This document shows, in pieces, positions 53,327-64,000 of a DNA stretch of 64,000 bases. The DNA is from Phytophthora sp. 'mugwort' (taxonomy: Eukaryota > Oomycota > Peronosporomycetes > Peronosporales > Peronosporaceae). The stretch lies in the NCBI GenBank assembly GCA_033558025.1, contig JAUCEF010000007.1, positions 1,302,001 to 1,366,000 of the forward strand, given 5' to 3'. The position numbers were made by a program, and so were the translations under genes. How positions within the stretch are numbered: position 1 is the stretch's first letter; the number at the start of each line of letters is the position of its first letter. The notes below the pieces were generated by a model. That model searched no databases and had not been told where the DNA came from. It saw nothing but the letters and a program-made list of their open reading frames with translations.

Positions 53327-54079
53327 TTCAACTTAAGGTAAATCAAATGGATGTCGATTTGTTTCTGCTAAACAGGATAAAAAAAATTAAGAAAACTAAG
53401 CCATGCCAAGGCACGGAGAAGCTCTGAAATTTTATCTTCAAGCCAAGAGAGCAGCAACCTCGCGTTTGCTGCTCTTGGCATTGCTCTGTTGCGCAAAGGT
53501 TGACCGTAAAAGACGACTCAAGCAACATTCACAATGGATATTATGCAATCCATACAGGTACCAAATCATAAAGATAATGTAATGTCGTTTTAAGACTATT
53601 AACGCATAAAGATATACAATCTATTCGTTTTTATAGTGATCAATACTGGCACTCGTATTGCCGTAACAACTCTGGATAAAATCCAGAGAATACATATACC
53701 AAATCATAAAGGTAATGTAAGGACGCTTTACGACTAAAAAGCATAAATATATACAATCTATTCGTTTCTATAGTGATTAACGGTACATTCTGATTGATTA
53801 AAAGGGTCATCTGTGGTCCACATAAAACCTCAATGAAGGTGGATCGGGGTAGTCCAATATACGAATATCATGGTCTCAATCCAATAGATCCTAATACCGG
53901 TACGCGCTTTTTTCTAGGCCACTACTGTGCAAGTAGAAAAAAAAAAAAAAAAGCACATACCGGTATTTAATACAGTCGGTATTGATAAGTAGTTGTTTTT
54001 GTAGTAGTATTTACTTCAGGCGTACCAGTACAATAATACAGATACAATTTGTTACCCACCGCACACTAATCTCAAGACA
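53327..54079. repeat. Repeat-rich spacer: 85-bp direct repeats flanking a hairpin unit
   Basis: Near-identical direct repeats at 53559-53643 and 53697-53780 (both start TACCAAATCATAAAG and contain ATACAATCTATTCGTTT) flank a 53-bp unit. That unit has outer end TACTGGCACTCGTATTG and a perfect hairpin CTCTGGAT-AAA-ATCCAGAG (53670-53688). A homopolymer A run lies at about 53938-53952. The last 60 bp form the leader of the TTC38-like gene. Confidence 0.65.
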
Positions 54080-56297
54080 ATGCTTCGTCGCGGATCTCCG
54101 CTGCAGCTGCGCCGGCGCTCGACGCGTGCCATGTCGCTGCTGGGTTCGTTCTTCGGCATCGGCGAGTTCGAGGGCACGCGCAACACGTCGCTGAGCCGCA
54201 GCACAAGCAAACAGCAGGCTTTCGACCTGGCGCTACTGGACGTACGTGACCCGCTGTGGCGCTCAATGATATTTAACGTTTCTAACTGAGAGCTCTTAGT
54301 ATGTGAGCATGAACTCGCACCCAAAGTTCATGCTGAAGCAGGTTCTGGCCGACGATGCGCCGTTCCTCATGGGTCACGTGCTGGTGGGCGCCAGTCAGTG
54401 TCTCGCCCCGCTCATGCATCAGGATGCACTCGACGCGCCTGCCAAACTCCAAGCGGCTACTAGAATCGTGCAGGAAGGTGAGAGAGAGTAGGCTATAAAG
54501 GGATCTAGAAATGCTTCGGTGAGACTGAGAGAGGCTTGTAATTGCAGGAAAGGCGACGACGAGCGAGAAAATGCATGTGATGGCGCTGGACGCGATGGTG
54601 CACGGCCGGCATTATGAGGCCGCTGCAGTATACGAGACGATCTTGCTCCACGACCACACGGACCTGCTGGCGTTGCGTTGCTGCTACGATATTTACCGAT
54701 TTCTAGGGTGAGACTGGGGGGTTGAGAGTGCAAGTTGTCGGGGTTGTGATTGATGAAAACTGTCGGCTTTGTGTTGTAGTGACTACAAGAATATGTTGGC
54801 GACGGTGACGCGTCGACTCCCGTCTTGGTCACCTAACGACACTGGATATAGCCACTTGCTCGGAATGCAGGCGTACGGTTTGCAGGCTGTGGGAAGGCTG
54901 GATGCTGCAGAGGCTCTGGCGGAGAAGACGTTGTCTATGAACGAAAGCGATCGTTGGGCGTGTAAGTGGAGGTGGTATTGATGAACAATACGTCAGAATC
55001 GCTCTAATACTGTCGCAACTATTTCGTTACTATGGCATTGATTTTAGTGCACACTATGCTGCACGTCCTGGAAGCACGAGGCAACGCCAACCACGGAGCA
55101 AGTTACGCAAACCAATTGAAGGCAGGCTTCGATAATGGTGGGCCCCTGGAGAGCCACCTGTACTTCCAGTGGGCGTTATATTTGCTGGATCTGGGTCACT
55201 ACGACCGCATCAACAAGATGTTGGAGATCAATATTCTCCCGTATCAGCCCGATGGTGCTCCCCATGCAGTACCCGCACTTTGCGATGCCACCCAGCTCTA
55301 CTGGAGGCTACGTTTTGTAGGTCAGGACATGACAGAACTAGGCGAACAGCTTCTCCAGAACTGGTCTGCCGTGCTGCCGTCTTCAAGCACAGATGCAAAC
55401 GAAGTGTCGAAAGCACGCTTTCATCCTCTTGCGAGAGTACTTCGATACGTAAGTATCCGAACCTGCAGTGCCGATGCTTTGATCATTCACAATGTTATCT
55501 TCTTTTTGTCTTGGCAGAGCATTTTGGCCTGTGTGCCATCCGGCGCTACTCCTTTGGTAGAACCGCTGACAGTGGAACTTGCCGTCGACACAGGACGGCT
55601 AGAGGCTCAGTTTGGCCTTACACCGTTTCAGTTCAGCTATCCTCCTGTTCCAGGTAAATGTTACGTTTTTTTTTTTTTTTTTTTTGTTTTACGAGTGCAG
55701 AAAGCCAATCCTCACAACTTGTCTCAACGCTCTAGGTGAGCTAGAAGAGGTGTACAAGAGCGTTTGTCAAGGCTTTCAAGCGTACTCCGAGGTTCGCAAT
55801 TACGTCGCTTGGCAGAGAATACTTGTCTAACCTTTCTGGTGCCAATGTTGCGTCCATGCAGGCGCGATTCAAAGATGCAGTCCAATCACTGCTACCGGTG
55901 CGCGGACAGCTTGCGCTTCTTGGTGGAACTGATGTAGACCAAGATGTGGTAGAGCAACTTCTCATCGAGTGGTACGTCCAGCTCTGTCATTGGCAGACGT
56001 TCATTATCTAACTATTCGGAATGCCGTAAAGTGCTGGGAAATGCGACGACCTGCGACTCGCGAAGCTTCTCCTCAACGAACGGTCAGAGTATTAATACTT
56101 ACACCAAGGTATCGCCTAAAACGTATTCTAACTTTGTGCGTTTTCGCTGCAGTTTAAGTGCAAGACCACAGAGTGCCCAGTGCTGGAACATCTATTCGCA
56201 TGTGTCGGCGACGATGGGAGACGCGTCCGCCGTGCGTGATGCGCAGGGCATGAGTTACGTGCTGGGACTTGGTCAGGGCGGCAACCAGACGTACTAA
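54080..56297 (+). CDS. TTC38-like tetratricopeptide repeat protein
   Basis: About nine short exons. The translated pieces join as a TPR-like solenoid with TTC38-type sequence: FMLKQVLADDAPFLMGHVLV, HVMALDAMVHGRHYEAAAVY, LLALRCCYDIYRFLGDYKN, YSHLLGMQAYGLQAVGRL, LHTMLHVLEARGNANHG, LESHLYFQWALYLLDLGHYD. The C-terminal exons follow as LRLAKLLLNER then SAQCWNIYSHVSATMGDASA, ending GGNQTY. The length is near 490 residues, close to the 469 of human TTC38. The N-terminus is Arg-rich and could target mitochondria, though the predicted role is unknown even in animals. Two introns are unusual for a T homopolymer (about 55666-55685) and short size. The splice at 55973 keeps the frame in LLIEW. Flanked by inverted copies of a hairpin repeat. 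Confidence 0.88.
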
Positions 56298-56970
56298 CTC
56301 GTGCCAATTTCCAAAGTTTTGACGATTCGGAGAAGACGCTTTTTCTACCGACTAGACTAGACTACATGTACACCTCAGGTATTACCTGTAGAATCGGTGG
56401 ATAATACATGTACAATCACGAGGAATTTCTGTAAATCAACCTCAATCCCTGAGATTTGAGAAATAATACGTGTACAATCGCCACCTCAATCGAAGCAATT
56501 ACATTTAATGCGCGCGGAAATGATAGACGAAAAACTGGTTGGGTATTGTTTTCTCTTTTTCCTATTCTCTGGATTTTATCCAGAGTTGTTAGGGCGATAC
56601 GAGTGCCAGTACTACTGTTATAACTTCACTCATCAGCATAACACATAAAAAGCTCGTTTCCAGATAGACAGGTTTGCGACGTGTTTTAGGGTCGTCACGT
56701 TTTTGCGTACCGCATCGCCCCTGTCCTAAGCGAACTGCAATGCTTGACGCTCCCATGACGTTGAATGTACCTCCACCTGAGCGTCGAATATGGATCCCGC
56801 GCCCATAGTCCAGTAATTATCCTATCTATGTAGCTAGCAGAACGAGAAGTCCTATAATTAGTTAATCAACTCTTTTCTTTCTTTCTTAAGCGAACTGCGA
56901 TGTACACAGTTTAGCGGTAGGTCTATTCACATTCACAAGAATAAGTTGCTAAGAACCAACCAAAATTAAA
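56298..56970. repeat. TTC38 downstream spacer with inverted copy of the hairpin repeat
   Basis: 56567-56585 is the perfect hairpin CTCTGGAT-TTT-ATCCAGAG, followed by TTGTTAGGGCGATACGAGTG and CCAGTA. This is the reverse complement of the unit at 53644-53692, with about 46 of 50 positions matching. The remaining sequence (56620-56960) contains repeated TAAGCGAACTGC words (about 56737 and 56888) and no gene. Confidence 0.65.
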
Positions 56971-57039
56971 TGAACACGACTGGAATCGAACCCCCGTTCG
57001 TCCGCATAGATCGCGGTGCTCGTGCCATTGATCGCGTCC
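56971..57039 (-). other. tRNA-like sequence, probable pseudo-tRNA or SINE head
   Basis: The minus strand reads GGACGCG at the 5' end and CGTGTTC at the 3' end, which can form a 7-bp acceptor stem (two or three G-U pairs). Box B GGTTCGATTCC is perfect. Box A is approximate (TGGCACGAGC with one extra base). An anticodon-like hairpin CCGC-GATCTAT-GCGG would present TCT, but the base at position 33 is A rather than U and the T stem has mismatches. A working tRNA is unlikely. Confidence 0.45.
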
Positions 57040-57357
57040 AAGGTCACTTGGTTACCTTTACAATTGCATCAAGTAGGGGTTATTGTTTTTATTTATTAGG
57101 AAAATCATCATCTGAACTGCTGACACATTCATCGTAAAAATACCCGACAGACAGACCTACAAATCCCGGTAGCTCTGTGATTTAACCGATTTCTAGTGAC
57201 TCAATAGCAGTCTCTGTTCGACATGTACCGCCCACAAGACCTGCCTTTGCAAATCCACTGAATATTGTGTTTGTACTGAGCGCTTCCCAGCTTTCACTTA
57301 TCCATGATGTAATGTCAACTTGTTTGGGGGCCACCATTCCGAATGCCGGACTAGGCG

Positions 57358-58761
57358 CTAGTTCCTGTGGCGAGCAATCTTCTCCCTTGCAACTTCTTGA
57401 ATCTCCGTTCTAGCACTGGTAGCGACCTGTTCTGATAACTTACACCGCTCATCTGTCCGATTTCTTTCAAGTACAGGGTGACGATCGATCTGAAATCGAA
57501 AGCTGTCCAACCAGCGCCCGCTTAGTCGGCCTTTAGATGGCTGATTACATGCCGCATGGGCAGGCTGACACACATAGGTGTAATATGGGGGTATCTTCAT
57601 CAGCACCACATTTATAGATGCTACGTAGTCGATAACCGCTTGGGTCCAGGGCTCAGAGAAGTCGCTCCAATGCCACAATACTTTATCATCCATATTCGCT
57701 GATTCCAAAGTGAAACTGAAAGAACCCCGGAAATGTGTGAGTTCCACCATGCTGTAGGATCCCAATAGATATGGCAGCCGTGGAGAGACTGAAGCCTGAA
57801 CATTCTCGTTCCACAAACAAACGCTAACTCCGTGACGAATCGAGTCGTTATCTTGCTGCTTGTGCTTGTGGCGTGATACGTGGCTCTTTAAAATGACGAA
57901 CGGCGTGGGCTTGTTTCCATTACAGTCGGCTAATAACATTACCGGGCCTGTCTTTATCCTTGCCGCTACACTTAATCCAAACCATCTTCGCCCATTGTGT
58001 TGATACGGTCTGCAGAGGTAGATACGCAAAGAACAGGGCTTTAGTATGCAGAAAGTGTACGTGTAGCTCTGCGAAGTAGCTAATATCAGTGATATTACCG
58101 GTTTGATCTGCGCTGTATACACGTTACTGATCTCGTGTTCAACTATTGCAGACCGTACTTCCTCACAGAACTTTGCTTTGGCAGCTTCCGCATCCTCTGG
58201 TGTAGTTAGGCTCTGGAGCGTGAGGGCTCGGATTGACAGCTTGTATTTCCTCATGAATCGGCGCCTCCACGAAAGAGATACCGTAAAGATGTCCGCGTTA
58301 GACCTTCGCCATCGTCTACTTTGAGGGCTTTGAACAGTATCATTTGAGCTGTAACTGGGTATCCCTCTTTGCGCATCATTAATAATAAAAAAATATCACG
58401 TTCCGCATCACTCGAAAGAATGTCGCTTGTCCACTAAACCGGAGATTCTTGAGATGATAACTCTTGACATCTTCGCAGACCGATTTAATAAGCCCTATCT
58501 GCTTTTTCCACTCTGCTTCTGTTTGCGTTTGCGCGTCTTACCGCTGTCTTTAAAGTCCGGATAGAAGTGAGAGATGGCTTCATTCACAGAGTGTCCAGGG
58601 GCCAGATGCTCTAATATCTCCAGCTTGTGTGCGTAGTCGACAGCAATTCGAGTGTACCGCTCCGTTTTTTCGCCCGTTCCTTTCGTGCGAGACAATTGCG
58701 TGTTTTCAGCAATGACCGGATTTATGGTGTAGCGGAGCCTGTATTTTTTAGTTTTATCCAT
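57358..58761 (-). mobile_element. pogo/Tigger-like DDE transposase relic
   Basis: An N-terminal frame (58761-58495) with an HTH-like segment (YAHKLEILEHLAPGHSVNEA) is separated by a gap from a 298-residue frame (58254-57358). The latter has AKAKFCEEVRSAIVEHEISN, PVMLLADCNGNKPTPFVILK, WTQAVIDYVASINVVLMKIP and YTYVCQPAHAACNQPSKGRL. These follow the DDE_1 superfamily order: a VYNADQT-like start, MLLAD, DxxxxH/ WTQAVIDYV, then P-x-x-TYVCQPAD-x-x-xNxPFK. The expected Asp after VYNA is replaced (VYTAQIKP) and PAD reads PAH, so catalytic residues look lost. Stops and shifts upstream also show decay. Terminal repeats were not identified. Confidence 0.65.
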
Positions 58762-59900
58762 CTGTAAGGTGATGTGATTGGTTGTAATTAAGATTCTCTG
58801 AGGACAAAACTCGCTTAGGATAGGGCCGATGCGGTATGCATTTTATTTAGCTATCCTGAAACCCCCAGCTAAAATCGCTAAAAAGTTGAGGAATTACGAT
58901 AAAAACCTATTTGTGTATGAGTGAACAGCTACTCACAATGATTTGAATGCGAACACGCGTTTTCTGAATACACGGTGGTCGTCCTTTTGATGATCTGCAC
59001 CAGGCGTTTATTCCTTTGTTTCTTCATGCCTACATCACACAGTAGATATCACATAGTGTCATGTTGATTACAAATCTACAAATTTGGAAAATGGCGCAAG
59101 AGGCCAGAGCTTCTTCACGTATAAATAACTGGTACCTTGAAGTAGGTAGTACAAATATCAATGTCTGCTTACTAGTGTCAATAGCCAGACCGCGTCAGCG
59201 GTTGGAATCGACATTAATGACTGCTACTAAAAAGGATGAAGCAGTGTCATCACCGCCATTAGCATTAAGTACCTCGAAAGCTGGAAGTTCCGATAATACT
59301 CGATATGAAGGCAGAATTTCTGGAAGTCGCACCAGTTTGAAGGCACTGTCATCACAGTCTTGTAGTCCTTGTAGAAAAGTATGACTCGTTCAATATCTCG
59401 TCCAGGCATACCTCCGATATCTCATGTCTTCGGGATAACGTCAGCATTGCATTCCGCAATACGGGGATTTTCTTAAACGTCTCACAGCTTCGCTTATCGC
59501 TGGAACGTCCGCGAATCCGCTGGTAGGATCATGAGAGCGGAAAGAGCTGTTTATCATCCAATCGAGTGCCTCGTTTAGCTTGTCAAACCGATCAATCAGG
59601 TCATGCCAGCGTTGGATCAAGCAGAGGGTATAAACACTATAGTTCTCAGTACAAAACAGACACGATCAAGTCTGCCTCCTTGACGTTATTGTCATTCTCT
59701 TCGCTCCATCGCTTTTGGAACAGTCGAATTTTTGAAGTGCATGATCATAGTGTTCGTACTGCTAGAACCTCCGTCACGTTTTCATTTGGTGCTGCTCTTG
59801 AGGATTACCTTTACGACTGCTCTTCGTAGCAGGTGAATTCGTAGAGGACGCAGACGATTTCTGCACGACACATACGGAGCTTCGTCTCGTACGGCATCTT
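58762..59900. other. Degenerate region, no intact gene
   Basis: Only short frames. On the minus strand fragments such as ALDWMINSSFRSHDPTSGF and YRRYAWTRY read in a roughly consistent direction with the MULE relic that follows, interrupted by stops. They may be part of the same decayed element or an unknown gene. No repeat boundaries were located. Confidence 0.3.
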
Positions 59901-59949
59901 CTGCCGTAGCAAGAGATACCAACGATTCCCCCCGTCTTATGGCTTGAAC

Positions 59950-61251
59950 TCTCTTAGTCGCTCGCGGATCGTGTTTTGATTATTAATCTTTTTCTTAGGT
60001 CAGCTTTGTTTTGCCGCACCTGCGGGTTTCGTGGTTTTGGAGATTTGAAAAGTACTGACCCACCGTTCGGTTTTTGTTTCGTATTTACGCAAGACGCTCT
60101 ATTGCAAAAGTACAATTTGGGGAAGTTCCGGTGATGATGATCATCGTGCACCCAAAAATTAATAATACCCCTATTCGAGGTCATCGCTTCTTGATTATCG
60201 TATCGATTGAATCTCAAGTCCAGGACCTCTGAACTCGCTGTATCACAAATTCGCCAGACGGGACTCGTCGTGTGGGCTTAAATTTTCCCCTGTCCAAATA
60301 AACAAAGTCAGAATCATTCGAGCTATCTGTGTTAATACCGGCTACACCAGAAAATCCAACTGCGCCGCGATTCAATGTCTGGTGCCCGTCAATATCACTG
60401 TTCACAGTCTCTTCGGTAAAGTAATACCATTTAGATCCTTCGCCTGCACCTCATCACCACTAACATCTTCAAGCCGAGGGGCACCACCATCACTTCATTC
60501 ATAATATCGGTCGGCGTCTCAATTGTTTCCCGCTATCGAGACTCTCGCCTTGATTTTTGGATCATAGAGACCGGTGTGAGCTTAGTCACACACATTCAGG
60601 CATGAATCTGCTTTCAAAGCTCGCAGAAACTTAATTTATTGTTCGTGTCGACTATCTGTTTTGATACAGTGAGCAGTGCATTATACTTTTATTCGCGGAT
60701 TTTGGTTTCATTTTTATATGAAGCTTCATAGTTTCAACTTCGAAGGAGGTTCTTTTGTACAACTCCGGGCTTGCGGTGAATTTACCGAAATTCTTGATAA
60801 GCTACCTAGCGTTTACGATACTCTCTGGAAGCAATGGCGTGCAGTGAATCATCCTCCGATAGTAGATAATATGCCGGCAGGGGAGCAGCCGAGTTACCCG
60901 AAATATACACGAGCAAGTCCAGCATCGTGGGTTTATTGTGTGCTCTTCTGAGATATCACCGTTATATACGTCGTCCGTCGGCATAAACTGGATAAGCACG
61001 TACATTCCGAGCGGATAATACTGATACCTTGTCGATGCCTTGGTTGCAAAATCATACGGCTGTCTTACTAGATCCAGTGCATGTTTTGATACCTTCTGTG
61101 ATAGCGCATTCAGCTCTCCATTATAGGTGCGGTTAACGCACACGACAATGCGAAACAACATGGATCTCCACTCCCGTTCATTCACGGCTTGCCAAAACAT
61201 CAGAACCACAATGCAGTCATCCAGTGCAGTTAATCGATAAACCAAAGTCAA
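59950..61251 (-). mobile_element. MULE-type transposase C-terminal half with SWIM zinc finger (decayed)
   Basis: The frame at 61251-60802 ends with a SWIM-type finger, WTCSCIFRVTRLLPCRHIIY (CxCx(n)CxH), typical after the DDE domain of MULE transposases. It is preceded by DLVRQPYDFATKASTRYQYY. Further downstream on the same strand are short frames with VPSGEFVIQRVQRSW (60405-60214) and a basic Pro/Arg tail (PKPRNPQVRQNKADLRKR, 60060-59990), as at MULE C-termini. The catalytic DDE half is absent upstream. Stops separate the parts. Confidence 0.6.
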
Positions 61252-61259
61252 GTTTTTGT

Positions 61260-63160
61260 CAACTAGACTCCGATAATTTTCGGTTTTCGCTTTTCGTGTC
61301 AGGTGTTATCAGTTGTTATCACTTACTAACTTGCGCCGTTTTTTCTACAACTATGGAGCTTAACCAAGCGATACAACAGTCTCCTCTTCTAGAGCCGGCT
61401 GACGACGCCTTAGCAGCAGAAGAGCACACTCAGGACGATACGCCTCGGAATTGTCGCAGTACCTCCTCACGAAGGGCCTCATCCTTTTCCTTCTAGTGCA
61501 GATGCTGTGGTTATCATACGAGATGGGGAACCGCTGACGCACGCTTGTGGTGGTTGGGAGAGCGACGTGAAGTTTGGTATCGGCGGAGGATATGCTGACT
61601 TCAAGAAAAATGCATCGCAAAGTTCGCAGCGCGCATGGCAAGCCACGAAGCGCCTAAAAGGCCAGTAGAGCTTCCAGAAAAGGCTTACATATATGACCTC
61701 CGTGACCTGTATATCAAGTGTGACCCGAGTCAGTCCGATTCGCTTGGGTCTCGTACCCCGCTTTCCAACCACCATGGCGACGATGGCGATGTACCTAAGA
61801 CGCTTGAACATCACGGGGGGGGGGGCTGACTCACCCAAAGTGCAGATTAACCTCGTTCTCCGGTCACGAATTTGACGCTCACTGAGGCGTCTGCCCTTGT
61901 CAAGGCTGCGAAGGCAGCAGCAACATCAGAAGTCAGACGTAAGAGACGAGCTGCTTCCCCTCTCAATTCCATGAAGAGTTGGGAACCATCAGTTATACTG
62001 ATAAGATCATCTTTAGCTCTGCTTCCGACGAGGAGGAAGAAGGCCAAGTGGGACGAGAGGTCTATTACGATCGTGACGGGCTGCAGCCGGAATACCAGGC
62101 TGCTCGTCAAAAGGGAGTGCTTGTCCCAGCGACCCATTCGCCTGCGGAGCAGTATTCGTCTCCTCACCATGGGGTCCACCTTACGCCCCCGGGTACTTCC
62201 CCCTGAGGAGTCCCACGAAGCGGACACCTACTTAGATCAATACCAGCGGCCTCGTGTGCTCCTCGGTGGCTGATCTTCTAAGGGCGCGTATGAGCGCCAC
62301 TTGGTGGCCAAGCAGCCCCTATTTGTATAGAACTTGTGTGCTGCGAGGTGTGTGCTCCTGGCACCGTACCATATTCCTCTTAAAGAGTTCACGAGCCGCC
62401 AAAAGAAGCCAGAGCCCCCATCGGGAATTCGACCTGTGTGGGGATACCCATCCGAAATGCCCTCACACTGCGATTCCTGCCGGGAGGCCGAGACCGTGTT
62501 CTGGAACTGGGCAGCTACGCGCTGCTCACAAGGCTAACTTGATGTTCTCCGGCGGGATCTCTCGTCGGAGGACATTCTCGCCTTCCGAGAGCTCCGCATT
62601 GAGTTTACCCGTGTGGTAGGCAAACGGCAGCTCTCTAAAGAACTGCAGAAACATCTTGCTTCGAGCGCTCACGATGAACGCGGGTATGATATTCGTTTAC
62701 CACCACACCGCGTTCAGGCAAGAAAGCCCGAACTACTTACGAAGCTGTCGCCGATTCTGTTCCCAGATGGCGACATCCTTCGGGCAATCAGTTTGGAGAC
62801 GTTCAATGGCTCCCAGAGCACCCATCCTCCGAATACCCCCTCTACTTCACGCGGAGCTGGCGCATCTCGTGGACGCGCCGCTCCTGGAGCACGCGCACCA
62901 CGTCGTAGTGGGTCTCCCCATTACGGTCGAGGACAGGCGACGGTGCCCTCTTAAGAGTAAGAGTATGAGGCACCGCCCCTACGGTCCGGCTCTGGACTTG
63001 GTGTTCCGCCTTCGGCCCTGTGTGTATTGCAGATCCGGATAATATGGAAGTTGACCGGCAGTCGGAAGATCCACGTCTCCTGCGGCAGCCATAACAGCGT
63101 CAAGGTGATGGATCCGGACCATGCGACACGCCAGGTCTGTATATGGTACGGATCCTGGAT
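61260..63160 (+). pseudogene. Broken, unidentified ORF series, probably retroelement-related
   Basis: Plus-strand fragments suggest one decayed gene. Near 61495-61660: VVIIRDGEPLTHACGGWESD and FGIGGGYADFKKNASQSSQR. Near 61670: KAYIYDLRDLYIKCDPSQSD. At 61979-62206 there is an acidic stretch (SSASDEEEEGQVGREVYYD). Near 62334-62530: WGYPSEMPSHCDSCREAETV. Near 62560-62720: DILAFRELRIEFTRVVGKRQ. Frames shift several times and stops intervene. I do not recognise the product; its position directly before an LTR on the same strand suggests a retroelement, or a gene damaged by one. A run of eight G lies near 61818. Confidence 0.35.
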
Positions 63161-63455
63161 CCGTCCCGCTGCGGTGAGGTCCAATTACTAGATCCGACCA
63201 GTTTAGTGCACACCGGGTTAAAGATCCGTCGCTAAAGGGAGGTAGAGTGGAGACGGTTGAGCAGGAGAGGGTCAGAGAGGGTCCTGGGTTATAAATAGTC
63301 CGTAGGATAGGTCTTGGGATGGGATCCGAAGGTCCATAGGCTAGGCATAAATCAGAACCGAATTTGCACTGGAAGACAGACTTGACTATTGTATAGAGAA
63401 TTTCTTTTGGCCCCATACATAAGTCAAGTCTAACTTTGGCGATCTTCCTGCACAC
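63160..63455 (+). repeat. LTR-like sequence of the gag element (copy 2)
   Basis: Near-identical inverse of 49985-50275. It has a TATA box (TTATAAATAG, 63289-63298) and the segment up to TTCCTGCACA at about 63453. TGGCAGCCCC follows at about 63457 where a primer-binding site would be expected; the primer tRNA is not identified. The upstream limit is uncertain because the two copies diverge before about 63200. Confidence 0.6.
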
Positions 63456-64000
63456 GTGGCAGCCCCTGAATAGTTTGGCCAGGTCGCACTCGCCCTTTGG
63501 CTTCTCCCCCCTCTCTCAAGATCCCGCTATTGGAGGCGGCAAGCATCGTAAAGGAGCAAGGACAACTCCGATAAGGAGCAAGGACAACTCCGACAAGGAA
63601 CAAAGACACCCTCAAGAAGGAACAACCCCGTATTTCTATTACGGATCCACAAGGTTTAGGCAAAGAGCGCAAGACCAAACCGACACCGGATCCCGTGCGC
63701 AGGAATACCAGCGCGGATCCACCCCCTCCCAAGTCCCCACAAGGACGTCTGAGGCCCACCAATTGCGCATCTCGTGTCAACGAGAGAGCAGTACCAGCCC
63801 GCCGACGGGTACACAAGGTGAACATACTCAGCAACAACACGGCCGTCGGAGTACCCCCTCCGTTAGTCGGTGTCTGGGTGCAGTGCGTGTGAGTTGGGAT
63901 CTTACTGAAATTCAGTGGATCCACTCCACCACAGCTCCACCTCGAGCCATCGAGGATTCTGCTTTACATCGTCGAGTCCTTGCCATGGAGATGGCGCTTG
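63456..64000 (+). mobile_element. LTR-retroelement gag-like ORF (copy 2, runs out of window)
   Basis: The plus strand encodes the same gag-like protein as 49966-49349 on the minus strand (RHPQEGTTPYFYYGSTRFR, HQLRISCQRESSTSPPTG). After about 63945 it diverges from copy 1 and continues open to the end of the window. The large minus-strand ORF here (63430-63924) is a shadow. The rest of the element may lie beyond 64000. Confidence 0.6.

Noticed and set aside
53559..53780. CRISPR-like array
   Set aside because: Only two repeats of 85 bp around one spacer-like unit, in a eukaryotic genome.
56971..57039. Functional tRNA-Arg(TCT)
   Set aside because: Position 33 is not U, the T stem is mismatched and the D arm does not fold.
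63430..63924. 164-aa minus ORF and its counterpart at 49490-50011 plus
   Set aside because: They are antisense to the gag-like frame; conservation between them follows from the inverted duplicate DNA.

Overview
The window reads as nuclear DNA of an oomycete, most like Phytophthora or a downy mildew. The genes are closely packed, with short GT-AG introns of roughly 50-110 bp and long intronless ORFs. One gene encodes a plant/bacterial-type lysine-pathway enzyme (DapA), and a decayed gene resembles Crinkler (CRN)-type secreted effectors. The intergenic islands hold Ty1/copia, LTR-retroelement gag, pogo-like and MULE remnants. The species was inferred from gene content only and could not be checked.

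Left part (1-48 kb), gene-dense. In order: a mitochondrial-type asparaginyl-tRNA synthetase (-, 3' end outside the window); DENND6-like Rab exchange factor (+); maleylacetoacetate isomerase / zeta GST (-); a single-pass membrane protein with a long beta-rich, fibre-like ectodomain (+); a pseudokinase/coiled-coil/armadillo-repeat protein (-); a RIF1 homologue with its C-terminal domain and a candidate PP1-docking motif (-); a small helical protein (+); a 1676-aa IQ/WW protein (+); a Ser-rich type I membrane protein (+); dihydrodipicolinate synthase (-); a complete MadBub spindle-checkpoint kinase (+); splicing factor SF1/BBP (-); a huge intronless GCN1 (+); a broken CRN-like gene (-); a small multi-pass membrane protein (-); and DNA polymerase epsilon subunit 2 (-).

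Right part (48-64 kb), a transposon-rich island. It holds MULE/FAR1 debris, two inverted copies of one LTR-plus-gag segment (about 49.1-50.3 kb and 63.16-64 kb), and a copia 3' end whose RNase H is split by a TG...CA element with a 5-bp target duplication. It also holds a pogo/Tigger transposase relic, the C-terminal half of a MULE transposase, and tRNA-like sequences with Pol III boxes. One ordinary host gene, a TTC38-like TPR protein (54.1-56.3 kb), sits in this island and is bracketed by inverted copies of a ~50-bp hairpin-containing repeat.

Functional themes: several genes serve cell division and replication (MadBub, RIF1, POLE2), and E2F-like sites lie directly upstream of MadBub and POLE2. 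The GCN1 and SF1 genes share a short divergent promoter. The most striking features are the motif architecture of MadBub, the fibre-like membrane protein, the RIF1 orthologue, and the inverted repeats around the TTC38 gene.
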